A stretch of DNA of 64,000 bases from NCBI GenBank assembly GCA_025331565.1, contig JAFREQ010000183.1:248001-312000 (forward strand). Reading direction: 5' to 3'. Under the pieces are notes generated by a model that ran no database searches, was not told the DNA's origin, and saw only the letters and a list, made by a program, of their open reading frames with translations. This stretch comes from Holacanthus passer. Taxonomy: Eukaryota > Chordata > Actinopteri > Pomacanthidae. Positions 26,101-39,400 of this stretch are shown here, piece after piece. A program made the translations under genes and the position numbers. How positions within the stretch are numbered: position 1 is the stretch's first letter; every line of letters starts with the position of its first letter.

Positions 26101-29100
26101 CTGCTTTGAGGGCAGGCAGCCAGGGAAAATAGCCTTACTTGATTCTTAAACTTTACTCTCACAACCGGCGACCTGAATTACCCGGACTTTCTTACTTAAA
26201 AAGAAAAAGTTGTTATGTAGTCTGACTTGTGACGCAAATGAAAATGTGTGAGACTACAAAGTTGTTGCAAAGAAATGATCTAACAAAGTATGAATTATGA
26301 ATAAGTTATAACATGACAATACTTTACATATTACATGACTTCACATATCATTAGTGGTTTCATACCTTAAGTGTGTCTCTGTGACATTTAACATTCATGA
26401 CTCAATAAGCAACAATTAAAGGTAGAGTTTGAAAGGAATAGAAGATCCTTAGTTATTATTTATTGAAAGTAGAATTAACAGAACTAAAACTCAGCTAATT
26501 GGCTTCATCAGTACGCTGTGGGTGTGGGTCAATCAGATTTGATTGACAGCAGCCTGGCAACATAAGCGGACAGCCCCACACTGTCACAGCTGTCATCAGA
26601 TTTTGAGTCACATATTGCTAAAGCCTTATTGGTGTGTGGAGACACTTGACATCACCTTTTTCCAACTGAGGCCCGCCCACTTCAAACCAGCATGAAGGAC
26701 ACAGAAAAAAAAACATAGAGAAATTTCTCATGTAAAGTAACTGTTGTTTTTCAGAAATGATTCCCGATGCCTGTAGAGGGCAGTAACGCAAATGTGTACA
26801 ATGTAGTGTTTCACGCTATTCAGCTGATGGACAGTTGGTGGCAGTAATGTGCCCAGAAATACAGAAGATATAAATGTGGATTTACGAATTAATTTTATTG
26901 TTTTTGGTTTGTTAGCATACACAAGGATATACATTTTTGTGAGAAATGTAAACAGATGCAGACAGTATAATTACAAGGTGTTTGATATTTGTGCTTTGTG
27001 CTTTCCAGGGTGAGATCGGATCAGCGGGACCAAGAGGAGAAGACGGTCCCGAGGGACCAAAGGGTCGCTCAGGTCTCCCAGGAGATGCCGGTCCTCTCGG
27101 CCCAACTGGTGAGAAGGTAAGATCTACAGGCTGATATCCCACAGATACTCTGTCCTCTGCCTACATTTTACACTGACTGATAAAGCAGAATAAAAAAGTT
27201 GTTATTTTGTGTCATCAGTCATGTTTGATCTAGGATGATAGCTCAGCAGGGCTTAACAAGGAAAATAGTTTTTCCGATCGTTCTCTTCTGAACAGCAACC
27301 GATTTTTCATTGAACACTCTTGAACCAGCTGGGAGCATGAAATGGATTCAGTTTAACAGTCTTTATTGTTAAATTGTACACTGTGCTGTTGTTGACGGTA
27401 CTTCAGCCATGTTTCTGGTTAAAGGAAAAACCCATCCCCTTAATGGTCTTTCTCTAAAGGCTTAAAAATTAGCATGAACAGATGTGAGTATTACTGACAC
27501 TGTGTTAACAAACTCATCCACAATCTGATTTGGGACGTCATCATTAGGCAAAGTCAGAGGGAAAACTCTAGTCATGTTCCACAGTAAACACAGTGTATTA
27601 TGTGTATTATCCTTAAAGCTTTCTCCTTATAGTAAAGTGCTTGTTCTGGCTTAATCGTGCATATATTTGCATCATGGTGGTAACATTGTATTATAGATGT
27701 AGACACTGGTCTGTGTCTGGATCACACATGAGGCAACAGCTGAGTCATTTTCATATTTAATTAGAGCCTGCACAGCAGCCAACATTTCAACGTTCAAACA
27801 CAGAGCTGGTTCTAATAAATGCTGCTGTGTTTAGCAGGTGTTTCTTCATATTTTACTACATTCTTAATACTAGAACAAGACTACTACTTTATTTGTTTAC
27901 ATTCACCGCTGTACAAATGTAGTATAGTGTGGGCTGGATACAGGCTGCTTGGCTTTCATTAGGTTGGTAAGATACTCAATGTGCATAAATTCTACTGATA
28001 GTTTTATTATTTTTGCATTACTGATAAAAACACTAGGTAGTTTGTGTAAAAAGTCACATTGATAGTGTGTCATATATATAATGTCATGTATATAATGTAT
28101 ATAATTATCTCTGACTCTTCTGAATCAGTTTTTTGATGTTTCCAGCTTTATGGAAATACAAACCTAAATCTCTGGAACCCTTTTGTTTTTCTCATTCACA
28201 GGGTAAACTTGGAGTTCCCGGATTGCCAGGATACCCAGGAAGACAAGGACCAAAGGTAATTGACATGTGTTGTGATTAGTTCGCTGCTTTCAGTGCAGAG
28301 TAAGTTTGAAGCTCTGTTGATAAGGGAAACAATAAATTTGACAAAATCTGTGTTTCTGTGAGAATGAAAAATGCATACATGTGCTTGTGAGGGCTGAACT
28401 TCCGATGGCTCATCCTTTAGCCTCCCTGAGCCAAAGCCGCAGTCTGACAACCGGACATGCTTGAAGCTCCCTGATCAAAGAGGCCAGGGATTTGAATATG
28501 CCTGTTGGTGTCAGCCCTCTGCTCCTGATGCGACAACAATAAAACACTGCTTTTATTTATGGTGCACTTAATCTCCTGTAGCATTTAATACACCAGGGAT
28601 GTCGCAGGGAATAACCAAGGGGCGTAATATTTAAGGTTTGTCTCTCGAATGATTAATTGCTGTCTCTCTCACACACAGGGATCTCAGGGTTTCCAAGGTT
28701 TCCCTGGCGCCAACGGAGAGAAAGGAACTCGGGTATGTCTGATAGACTTCTTATTATTCTTCTCATTCCTACAAAGGTTGGATCAATACTGGCGTAGCGT
28801 TGGAGACAGGCTCCTGTCCCTGCTCCAGATTTATCAACCGAGAGGAAGTTGCATGGTTCTGAAATAAAGATTTTCACCAAGGACAGAAAGACAATTGCAT
28901 TCCTTCTTCATTACCTCTTACACAACTCATTTCGAGCCACCAAAAGCATTGTTTATCACTTTGTGGTACTTGAGCAATGTTTCATTTTCTTTGTTTAAGG
29001 GATGGGCCATTAGCTTGCCTGCAAGAGTAATGGTTTTTCACCACAACTGGAGCGAGGCACATAAAGCATTTCATCTTCACAAAACGTTTGTGAAGTTTAT

Positions 29101-32100
29101 GAGACCAAGCTCCCAGACCGAAAGTGATAGCAGTGCCATTAACATAGTTTTCAGGGCAACTTAAAAGCCACACAAAAGATATAATTGTTTTTTCTCATTA
29201 AAGTTTTATGCAGCCATTTTAATTACAATGTTGCTTTAAAACTATTATATTGTGCTATTTATGAATTATACATATAATTATAATGCTATATTTCGAGCTG
29301 GTAATGAATCTAATGTGAGTAATGATAAATATTGAGGTACTTTCAAAACATGTAATTCCTACTTAATGATTAAAGATGATCCCAGAGCTCTAAAATGGCC
29401 CAATTCTGTTGAAATGTGTTTGCAAATGTTACTGTCTGCTGGCATTACATTCATTCTTCAAGAGGATGCAGCCTCTTAATGATGCGATGCCACTCCTTTG
29501 ATCCTGGTGTGTGTTCTTCGTGTCCACAGGGAACAGCAGGAAAGCCTGGCCCACGCGGACAGAGAGGACCAACGGTTAGTCTTACTCAGCAGACTCCTGC
29601 TTATATACAGATGGCCAGCTTGGCACCTGAGCGAGGTTCAACCTGAGCATGCTTGAGGGGAACCCACACCGACTCAACTGTGAAACAGGACATTCTCAGG
29701 TCACAAATACCTCTTTGGACCTTTTCTGTGATTTTACTCATTTTGTCTTTTTCTTTTTCCTCAAGGGCCCTCGAGGAGAGAGAGGACCAAGAGGACCAAC
29801 AGGAAAAGCTGGACCAAAGGTGTGTAAAATACTTCACCACCACTTTCATATTTGTGTAATTGTTTACACGCTATACTTTGCATATATTGTAGTACAAGTT
29901 CACCATTTACTCCTTATGTGGTCTCTTCAGGGTAACTCAGGAAATGACGGCCCACCAGGACCTCCCGGAGAGAGGGTATGTATCACATGCTGTCATCTTG
30001 TTCTCACAATATGTAAACTATGGGTGTCAACTGATTATTGACAAGGAGTCATTTGTTGTTGTTTCAGGGTCTGCCAGGCCCTCAGGGACCAACAGGTTTC
30101 CCAGGACCAAAGGGGCCTCCTGTGAGTCCAAACTCATACACAACACACGACTCTGTATACAAACCTGTCATGACTTTTCCTTGTGTTCTTACATTCATAA
30201 GCCCCTTTGACACATGCAGCCCTGACATGTTCAGGAACATTTCCTGCGTGGGGTCATGTGTGACAAGGAGCAGGGATCAATATACAGGGAAATCTGTACG
30301 GCCGATTTCCTTCTCAAGACCTAGTTACGTTTCAGGGGAAATGCCAGTACGGCTGTGTTGTGAAGGAAAGCAGTAACACTGTTGGGACAAGCACGTAAAG
30401 GGTCTGACGAAAGATGCTTTCACATGGAGCGAGCAAACCAATCACAAGACTGATGACTGATGGCTGATGACGTATTTGAATCCGTGACTCGTTTGCAGTT
30501 TGTAGATCATGAAAAAACATTTATTGTCTCGCAAACTTGTTGAATGTTAAATATATTACAAGAGCACCAGCTCATTACCTGCCATGTTTCTGAAAATAAT
30601 AAGAGACATCTTCCGCCACATACACATACAATCAGTCTCGCTCGATATTTTTGTAAAAAGGCGCAAGACGGACATGTTTCTGAATAATAGCTGCATGTGT
30701 GAATACTGAAAATCACTGAAAGGTTATCCCAGTAATTTACTGGGAACTGTGTATGAAAGAGGCTATAGATTTGTATGTGTTTCTCAGGGGCCTGCAGGGA
30801 AAGACGGACTGCCCGGACATCCTGGACAGAGAGGAGAGACTGTGAGTAAACTGGTCTCAACACTCATCTTTTCATCTTTATTCCACAGAGTCACTTGTAT
30901 GACAGTAATGTTTTCTTCTTTAATAAACAGGGATTCCAAGGCAAGACTGGACCTCCTGGCCCTCCAGGCGTGGTTGGACCTCAGGTGAGTCAGACCGTCT
31001 CAGACCGTTTTGCTGTGTTGGTCCCGTACATGTATTATCAGTTGACTCACTGATTGTTGTTTTGGCTGCACAACTTGTATTGATTGTATTCTTTTGTGCA
31101 GAGACAAAAATCTCCCTTAAAATAAATTTGAAAAACTTTATTTTTAAGAATCTCAAAGTATTTTCAATATTACACACTTTGATTTGCACTGGTGAAGTTA
31201 CCAGAACAATCTGAGCATTTTGTCTTTCCGACAAAAACATTGATTTGTTCTCATACCTATATTTCACGAGCCACGACTTAAGTGTTGTTTATCCTCTTTC
31301 ATATTAGCAAAGGGCTCTTCATCCATTATGCATAAACGTTTTAACAGACTTTCCCTCCCAGCCGCTCTGCTAATGCCAGCTGAGAACATTGATGATAACG
31401 GAGCTGTATGTGGCCTTAATGACTTGTAAGCCTCCCACACAGCAAATGCTCAGCTTCTCCACGCCATGTTTTGTAATAGATGGAGAAATTGTAACATCTT
31501 TTTTCTACTGAATTGCTGATTTAGCTCACAATGTTCCTCTTCATGTAGTTTCTCTTCCTCACACCTCCTCTGCAACTGGGCTTTATGCTGTCGTGTCCGT
31601 GACTTACTTTATGTCCGTGACTTACTTTTGTTTTTTTTACGATTGTAGGGACCAACAGGTGAGACTGGACCAATGGGAGATCGGGGCCACCCTGGACCCC
31701 CAGGCCCACCTGGTGAGCAGGGTCTACCTGGAGCTGCAGGGAAAGAAGGAGCCAAGGTGACTCCTGAAGCTCTATTTAATATTTCATCTTTTTAGCCCCT
31801 ATCAACATAATACATACCTGTAATAAAACTGCTATTTGTCTGCTATTCTATCTAGAGTTTTTGTTTTATAGGATGATTTCGCCATCTCATCTGATCATGC
31901 AGTACAATAACACTGCATTTACAGGACTAATGGCGTTGTGCTTTGTCCTACAGGGCGACCCCGGTCCCGCTGGCCCAGCAGGTAAAGATGGTCCTCCTGG
32001 GCCCAGAGGTTTCCCCGGAGAGAGAGGTCTGCCCGGCCCTGTGGTTAGTATTGCCTCCTGTTCAGCACAATGGCATCACACAAATTCAATATCTCTCACA

Positions 32101-33364
32101 GCTTGGTTATTGCATAATAGTTCTGGGCTATTAAATCACTGTAAGACTGTGGTGAACTTCAAGAATCAGACATGATATCAGATCCCTGAGTGGGCTTCAG
32201 AAGAAGAACAGTGTGCTCTAGGCTGTTTGTTTTTGTAATTTTTATTTTTTTATTCTAACTTGACAAAAGTTATGTCCTGGTGGTTATGCAATTCACACTA
32301 TTTTCTCACTGCAAACTTGTTATACAGAAATCAATGGCAGAAACAGCTTTTCGTTTAACTGTAGGATGCAGAAATGATGCGATACACCTATTCCTTTGTA
32401 ATGTAAAGGATGTTTGCAGCCGTTTCGGTAAATAACTATTCTCCCTGTCTGCTCTCAGCCTCCACTTTGGGGACTGTAGGAGGTTTTCCATCTCATGCTG
32501 AGCCTGTTTGAAGATAGGGAGTCCAGTGTAAGGCAGGAAGTGTGCTTCTCCAACAGATGTGTTTGTTTTCTGAAGCCTTCATTTTATTCTGTTCTGCAGG
32601 GGGCTCATGGCCTGAAAGGGAATGAGGGTCCTCACGGCCCACCTGGCCCTGCTGTGAGTACAATTTACTGCTTCCACATCCCCAGTTTGTCATTCTCTCA
32701 CTCTCACCTTCCATATTCTGCCTCCATCTCTGGGAATTGTCTTTATAGCAAAGTTCCCACCCTTAGTTGTTCTAAGCTCTTACATAATATAATGATATGC
32801 ATATTTTTCTTACTTACATAAGAGAGGTCTGACCTATTTGGTAGGTTAGATGTGCTTGATATTATGATTTTGTTTCAGCGTTATGACTTTGATGCCTTTG
32901 ATATTTTTGCTCAGTTACTCTGATTGCTAACGTTGCTGTGTGGTGGTGCTGTAGGGTTCTCCTGGTGAGCGCGGTCCTGCTGGTCCAGCCGGACCTACAG
33001 GTCTCCCTGGACGTCCTGGTCCTCAGGGACCTCCAGGCCCTGCCGGAGAGAAGGGCGGACCGGTATGAACATCACGATATACATATACATACAGCAAAAT
33101 AGAACATTTCACAGATTGAGTGTGGCTGATAACATGGCTCTGTATTATGAAAAAAAAAAAAAACATTTTAGGGAGAGAAAGGACCTCAAGGCCCAGCTGG
33201 AAGAGACGGTATTCAGGGACCTGTGGGTCTGCCAGGACCTGGAGGACCTCCTGGACCACCTGGAGAGGACGGAGACAAGGTGAGTTCCTTTTCATGTTTT
33301 CCCATCTGAGTAAAGAGAAATATAATGACATTCAGTAAAGCTTCACTGAAGCTTTGAATTTTTG

Positions 33365-33402
<38 letters not shown>

Positions 33403-36400
33403 TACAGTACATGCACACTTATCACCTTGCAAAGTGACTAAACTTTACAGATGAGATCTAAGCCTGATATCCTCTCGTCTCTTTCCCTGTGACCTTAAAC
33501 GCTCTGAGGGGAATTTGTCTGACAGAGTGTGCATCGATTAACAGATCTTTAAAAGGCAAACCTGCCTTGTTTCAGCTTTGTACCCTGCTGTACAAACAGA
33601 CAGAGGAGAGGGAGGAATTTTGTGGCAGTGACAGAATGTGTGAAAGTGACCCTTTAGTATTCAGAAGCCAGAACAACTCCTCATCCCCTCTAACAACATT
33701 TGCAGGAAGATCAGCCGTGGAGATACTCTGAGGATAATCTCTTATCCTTTGAAGAATGCCTCAGTTCTTAACTGGCCTTACAGTGGTCCCCATGGTGCAG
33801 ACGGACACAGAGAATACAGAGGGTATTTGCCATGCAGATAAAAAGGATCTGGCAAGCTAATGTTTACACACGTTCAGACACTTTCTCATTATAAGTCCTG
33901 TCCATGGGGAAGGAACACCTCCAAGGCCTTTATTTTAAGAGACTAATACTGCCTCACAAAGCACATTGTCTGACTCAAACCCAAAAGTAAATGCCTTTGG
34001 CAGTTGTTAACATTATTTCTCCAAACACCCACAGCATGTGGAGGCTTTTGAAATAATGGTGCAGGGTGCTTCACTTTGGGAATGCTGGTGCAAACAGGTT
34101 GAGAAGGGACTAATTATGTATTCTGTTTTGGCTGCTACTAGCGCCAGTGACTCATCATGATAAGCCCCTGTCAGATGTGAGCTATATTTGTCACCATTTG
34201 TCAGAGAAGGAGAGATTTAATTGAAATATTCGTAGACGGATCGCTAAAGAAATGTCTTTTCAGAGGTGGGACGTAGTTGAGTTATTGTGCTTTGATATGC
34301 CAGTTTCTGTTCTGGGGAGTGTTTGATAATAATTTAACATTATTCATCATCACATTTTATCTCCCTCTCACTTGTGTATTGCTTTGAGTTCTGTCTGTCT
34401 CCGCTTCACACTGTGATCGTTTCGTTCTGCAGGGAGAGATTGGAGAGCCTGGGCAGAAAGGAAGCAAGGGTGACAAAGGAGAACATGTAAGTCATTGCTG
34501 ACTCACAGTTTTATCACAAATACGTTATTTATTTTTCAATTTACTGTGTGAGATTGTAACACTAATCCAATTTTACTGTGGATTCATGGGTGTTGACCGT
34601 TTTGAGTAGTGAAGGATATGATTGTTGATCGTTTGATGTGTTCCTTCTCCTCTGCAGGGTCCACCTGGTCCCACCGGCCCTCAAGGACCTGTTGGAGCAC
34701 CTGGTCCTGCTGTAAGTGTCTAGTTTGCATTTGGGAGCACACTTCATCTACTGTATGTGTTAAGCCATCAGAAGCACTGACCCTTGCATCTCCTGACTGT
34801 GACCTCTTCAGGGTGCAGATGGTGAGCCTGGTCCCAGAGGTCAGCAAGGTCTGTTTGGTCAGAAGGGAGATGAAGGATCAAGAGGATTCCCTGGACCTCC
34901 AGGCCCAGTCGGGCTGCAGGTGCGGACTGCAATGAAAAAAAAAAAAAAACAAAACAGTAGTCACATTTTATCATTAAAATACAGTATGATTAAATCCTCT
35001 GTACACTCCTCAGGGTCTGCCTGGTCCACCTGGTGAGAAAGGTGAAACTGGAGACGTTGGTCAAATGGTAAGAGCTTGATTTAGAATACAACTTTATAAG
35101 TGACTGTGTTATTATTCACCACATTCCCAGTTTACAGGTTAATGGTCTGTACTCATTGGACTATATCCCTTCTTCCATGCAGGGTCCACCCGGTCCCCCT
35201 GGTCCCAGAGGCCCCTCAGGACCCCCAGGAGCTGATGGCCCTCAGGGACCTCCTGGTGGTATTGGAAACCCTGGTGCTGTTGGAGAAAAGGTAAACCTCT
35301 CTTCTATGGTTTGATCCCTTCTACCATAACGGTGCCAGTTCTGTAACTTTACTGCTCTGAGGTGGGTGATGAAGTGCGGCCGAGGTTGTGTTTCAGTACT
35401 TCAGGTGGCATAATGTCGTTTTGATGGCTTTTTTCTGCTGTGGGCAGGAAATTGCACCTTCCACTGCTTTAGTGGGTGTAAGTGTAAACACATCACTGTA
35501 GGCACATCTCCCAAGTCACATAAAATCCTTTTAGTTGTGTTGTTTTTGTGCCTCTTTTCATCTGATACTAATTTTATCTGTGCTGCAGGCAGTTAAGTAA
35601 ATGCACAAATTACTTTAGTAAACAAAAACTTAGACAGACTGTAAAAATTAAAACATATTTTATTGTAATTCACCACTCTAACCGCACAGATATCATTGTC
35701 TACCAAAACAATTTTGTGCACATAATTACACACAGAAATTGTGATGTAATTGTCTCCTGCACCGTTATTTTGACCGAAAAAAGCAGCCACCCATGTAAAT
35801 ACTGTATTTGGACTGCTGTGAAATCATTTTAAAGTGGATGGGAGGGGCTGTTGTGATTGGCCATTATGCATCTATTCCTTCAGTTGATAATGCATTCATC
35901 GTCCGAGAGCCTTTTTGTTCCAGATGGCACCTCTGGCTCGGTTCCAAAACATTGCTATGTCTCTCTAGATGTGAATTTTTCAAGTAAAAATGATGCTATT
36001 TTTCCAGAGAGGTAGACGCCACAACTAAGGCCCTCAAGCGAACTTAATGTTACGAGTCCCAGACCAATATGGCTCCTGATTGTGTGCACAGTTCTCATTG
36101 TAGCCTCCCTGTAAGATGGGTGTGAGTCAGTTTTTATCCTGTTGACTGGTTTTTCTAACTCTGTAGAAGAGACAGATTCATTGTGCAAGCAGTTTGCTTG
36201 AGTGCTCTGTGGTAAAGCCTGTGAATGATACTCCTTTACAAGGCTTTTGCAGCCATTAATATTTCCCATGCCTATTTATATGATACCCTTTTAAATGGGA
36301 CATGATCGTTTTTTTTTCTGCGGCAGAGTGACAGATGCACAGCAAATCTAATGGACAGGCTGCCATCCCCAACAGTACTGTTGCTGGGTGGAGAGGGTAT

Positions 36401-39400
36401 GAATAAATACTCAAAGGCACTGTACTTGCAATTCCAAGATGATAAATGCATTATTAAAGGCGGCTCTCATAAAATCAGCTCCTGCTCTTATTTGTTGCTG
36501 CTGTTTCATTATGCTGCTTTGGCAGCTTCTGCAGCCGCCCCACTGCAGTGCTGTGCACCGTCTCATCACTTTCTGTCTATAGTGATGGTGTGATTTGTTT
36601 TATCTGCTTCAGTCAATAGAATCACCTTTTGCTCCTCTATAATCTCCCAGAGGATAGCCTGTCCTTCCCCTGTGCAAACAAACACGGTGCTCTTTTGGCC
36701 TAATCGCTCTACAGCTGATGTGGCATTTTATTAGCCAACCCAGGGAGCTGGCAAGCAACTGAGCTCTGACTTTTCCTGTAAACACATCCCTCATTTATCT
36801 GTGATGAGCAGCTGTCTTTCATGCTCTTGGTTTCCCCGTGCTCAGCAGATTTCACCAGCAGCCCTGTGGAGAACATGAGCAGGTTGTTGTCAGGATGGAG
36901 TCGAGGCCTGTGCACAGCTTCTCAGATGCACTGTTGCATAAAGACCCGAGTACGCTCCTAATACAGGAGGATCAGTCATGCTTTTAAAGAGGCGTAGCAA
37001 CTGCTTCGAGTGGATTTCTTGACAGCAACGAGAGAGGTGGTGGAACACAGCCAGACACTAATTTAGAGTTGATATTCACAATACGGAGCTTTTGTTCATG
37101 CTAGAGAGAATCTGGATATGCTTATCACAACACATCACCTCAGAGCCTGTCATTGGCTCCGCAGAGCTGTGCTATCGATTGGCTCCCTGTCTCCCAAACA
37201 TGACACGGACTAATTTTTTCTCCTGAAACAGGTATAGTGGCAGACTGTATCTGCAGTAAACCTCAGCAGGGAGGACGGTAGGCTTATGTGACAGTGAGTA
37301 ACGATAGCGCCTGGCGTATAGGTGAGTCAACAGGGCAACTATCCAATAAGGCAGGAGGAAGAGGACAAGATGTATGTGCAGGGTCCAGGGAGAACAGTGA
37401 GGTCAGCGCCCTCCTGCGCTCCAGCCACCCAATCTGCCTGCACTTGATGGATTGAAATCTCTTGTGTCATCTCTTTCTCTTCCTATTTGGGTGACAAGGG
37501 CACCGGGACAGTGATGGCTGCTGTAAATGATGGGTTTTCTCGACCCATGCTGGATCAACAAATCACCTTTCTGATAATGTGTGTGTCTCTCTCACCCTCT
37601 AATACCCCCCCTCCCCCCTCTCTCTTATCAGGGAGATGCTGGTGAATCAGGAGAGCCCGGTCTTCAGGGAGAAGTTGGCCCACCAGTGAGTTATCTTGTT
37701 CTCTTTCATCTATTTCATCTATTAAGTACCAACAAAGAATCAAAGGACCAACGATAATTTCACCGACAAACAAGAGGAATAATTGTCAGTCAATAGACTA
37801 CAAATGAGTTTATCTACAATGACCATAAAGTATAATGAGGCTTGTTTTCTACAAGCATCTCTGAATCTGAATTACTGATGCGCTGCTTATTATCCCAGGG
37901 TCCAAGAGGAGAGCGAGGAGAAAAGGGAGAGTCTGGTCCGGCTGGTGCTGCTGGACCTCCTGGCCCTAAGGGTCCCCCTGGAGATGACGGTCCCAAAGGA
38001 AGCCCTGTAAGTTTTTTTCCCCAGCTTTGGCTTCCACTTACATTTTATTTTATCAGTCAAAAGACTGTCACCACTGACCTCACACGAAGGACGGCCACTG
38101 TGACCTTAAACTAAATATATTTTCTCCATAAAAAGTAATGCAACTTTTATTGATTTTCAGGGTCCAAGTGGATTCCCCGGTGACCCTGGTCCCCCTGGAG
38201 AGCCTGGTCCAGCTGTACGTATGGCATAAGTCATCAGCTAAGCTATCAATGAATTGTGCAAACTCTATTCTTTACACTTTGCTTTTGTTGCAATGCAGCA
38301 TGACTGAGGCTCTGTTCAAATCCTTTGCAGGGGTTAGACGGTCCACCTGGTGACAAGGGAGATGATGGAGAGGCTGGTCAGGCCGTGAGTGTTGTGTTAC
38401 TTTACCATAACTGTGTCTTTTCTGAAAAGGAATTCTTTTATGAAAATTGCCATTAAATCACAAAATGAATACTGTTTAATTTTCCTGTCTTTAAAATTCA
38501 ATCTAGGGTTCTCCGGGACCCACTGGAGAGTCCGGTCCCTCTGGACCACCAGGAAAGAGAGTAAGTACTGTCTTGTGCTCTCTTGTCCTTGTCGCTGCAA
38601 AATGTTATCAATGTCAAAATGCTCGAATGTTCTTTCTTTGTACTCCACAATGTTAATCTCTGTCCTTTTTTTGAACAGGGCCCCCCTGGAGCTGCAGGAC
38701 CTGAGGGAAGACAAGGAGAGAAGGGAGCCAAGGTAACACATCCAACTAATCCAGACTTTCTATTCACTCAGTACAACAAATGAGCAAGAATCAAATGGTT
38801 TGTGTGCATCCTGTGTTTGTGTTAAAGGGAGAGCCTGGTTTGGAAGGTCCCCAAGGAAAGACAGGTCCTGTTGGTCCTCAAGGATCACCTGGCAAGCCCG
38901 GTTCTGAAGGTCTCAGGGGTATCCCTGGCCCAGTTGTAAGTGGAGTGTTTTTTGTTTTGATACCTATTTATTATATCATATCTTGATGTTGTGGAGTATT
39001 GATTAAAAAGCAAAGAGCAGCGATACATAAATGGTTTCCAGTAAACTGCTGAACATAAAAGATCTGCACTATTTTTAAAAACATGTTTTCTTATGGGGAT
39101 AAAATACAACTGTGTAATTGGTATTTCCATACAGGGAGAGCAAGGTCTACCTGGTCCTCCAGGCCCTGATGGACCCCCCGGACCTATGGTGAGTAGCAGT
39201 GACTCCTGGTCTGGTATCTCACATAATGTGTGATCAGCATCCTTATTCAACAGTTATCTCCTCTCACAGGGTCCTCCTGGTTTACCCGGTCTGAAAGGAG
39301 ACTCTGGTGTCAAAGGAGAAAAGGTGAGCCACTCCAGCAACTCCCCAGCTGCATGTTTCGATGTGGAGCACGACACTAATGGACCTCTTTACTAGCAGAT

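Noticed and set aside
17124..33400. Regular spacing of short similar Gly-X-Y exons as a possible CRISPR-like or satellite array
   Set aside because: The repeats are collagen exons with GT-AG introns of very uneven length, not direct repeats with uniform spacers.
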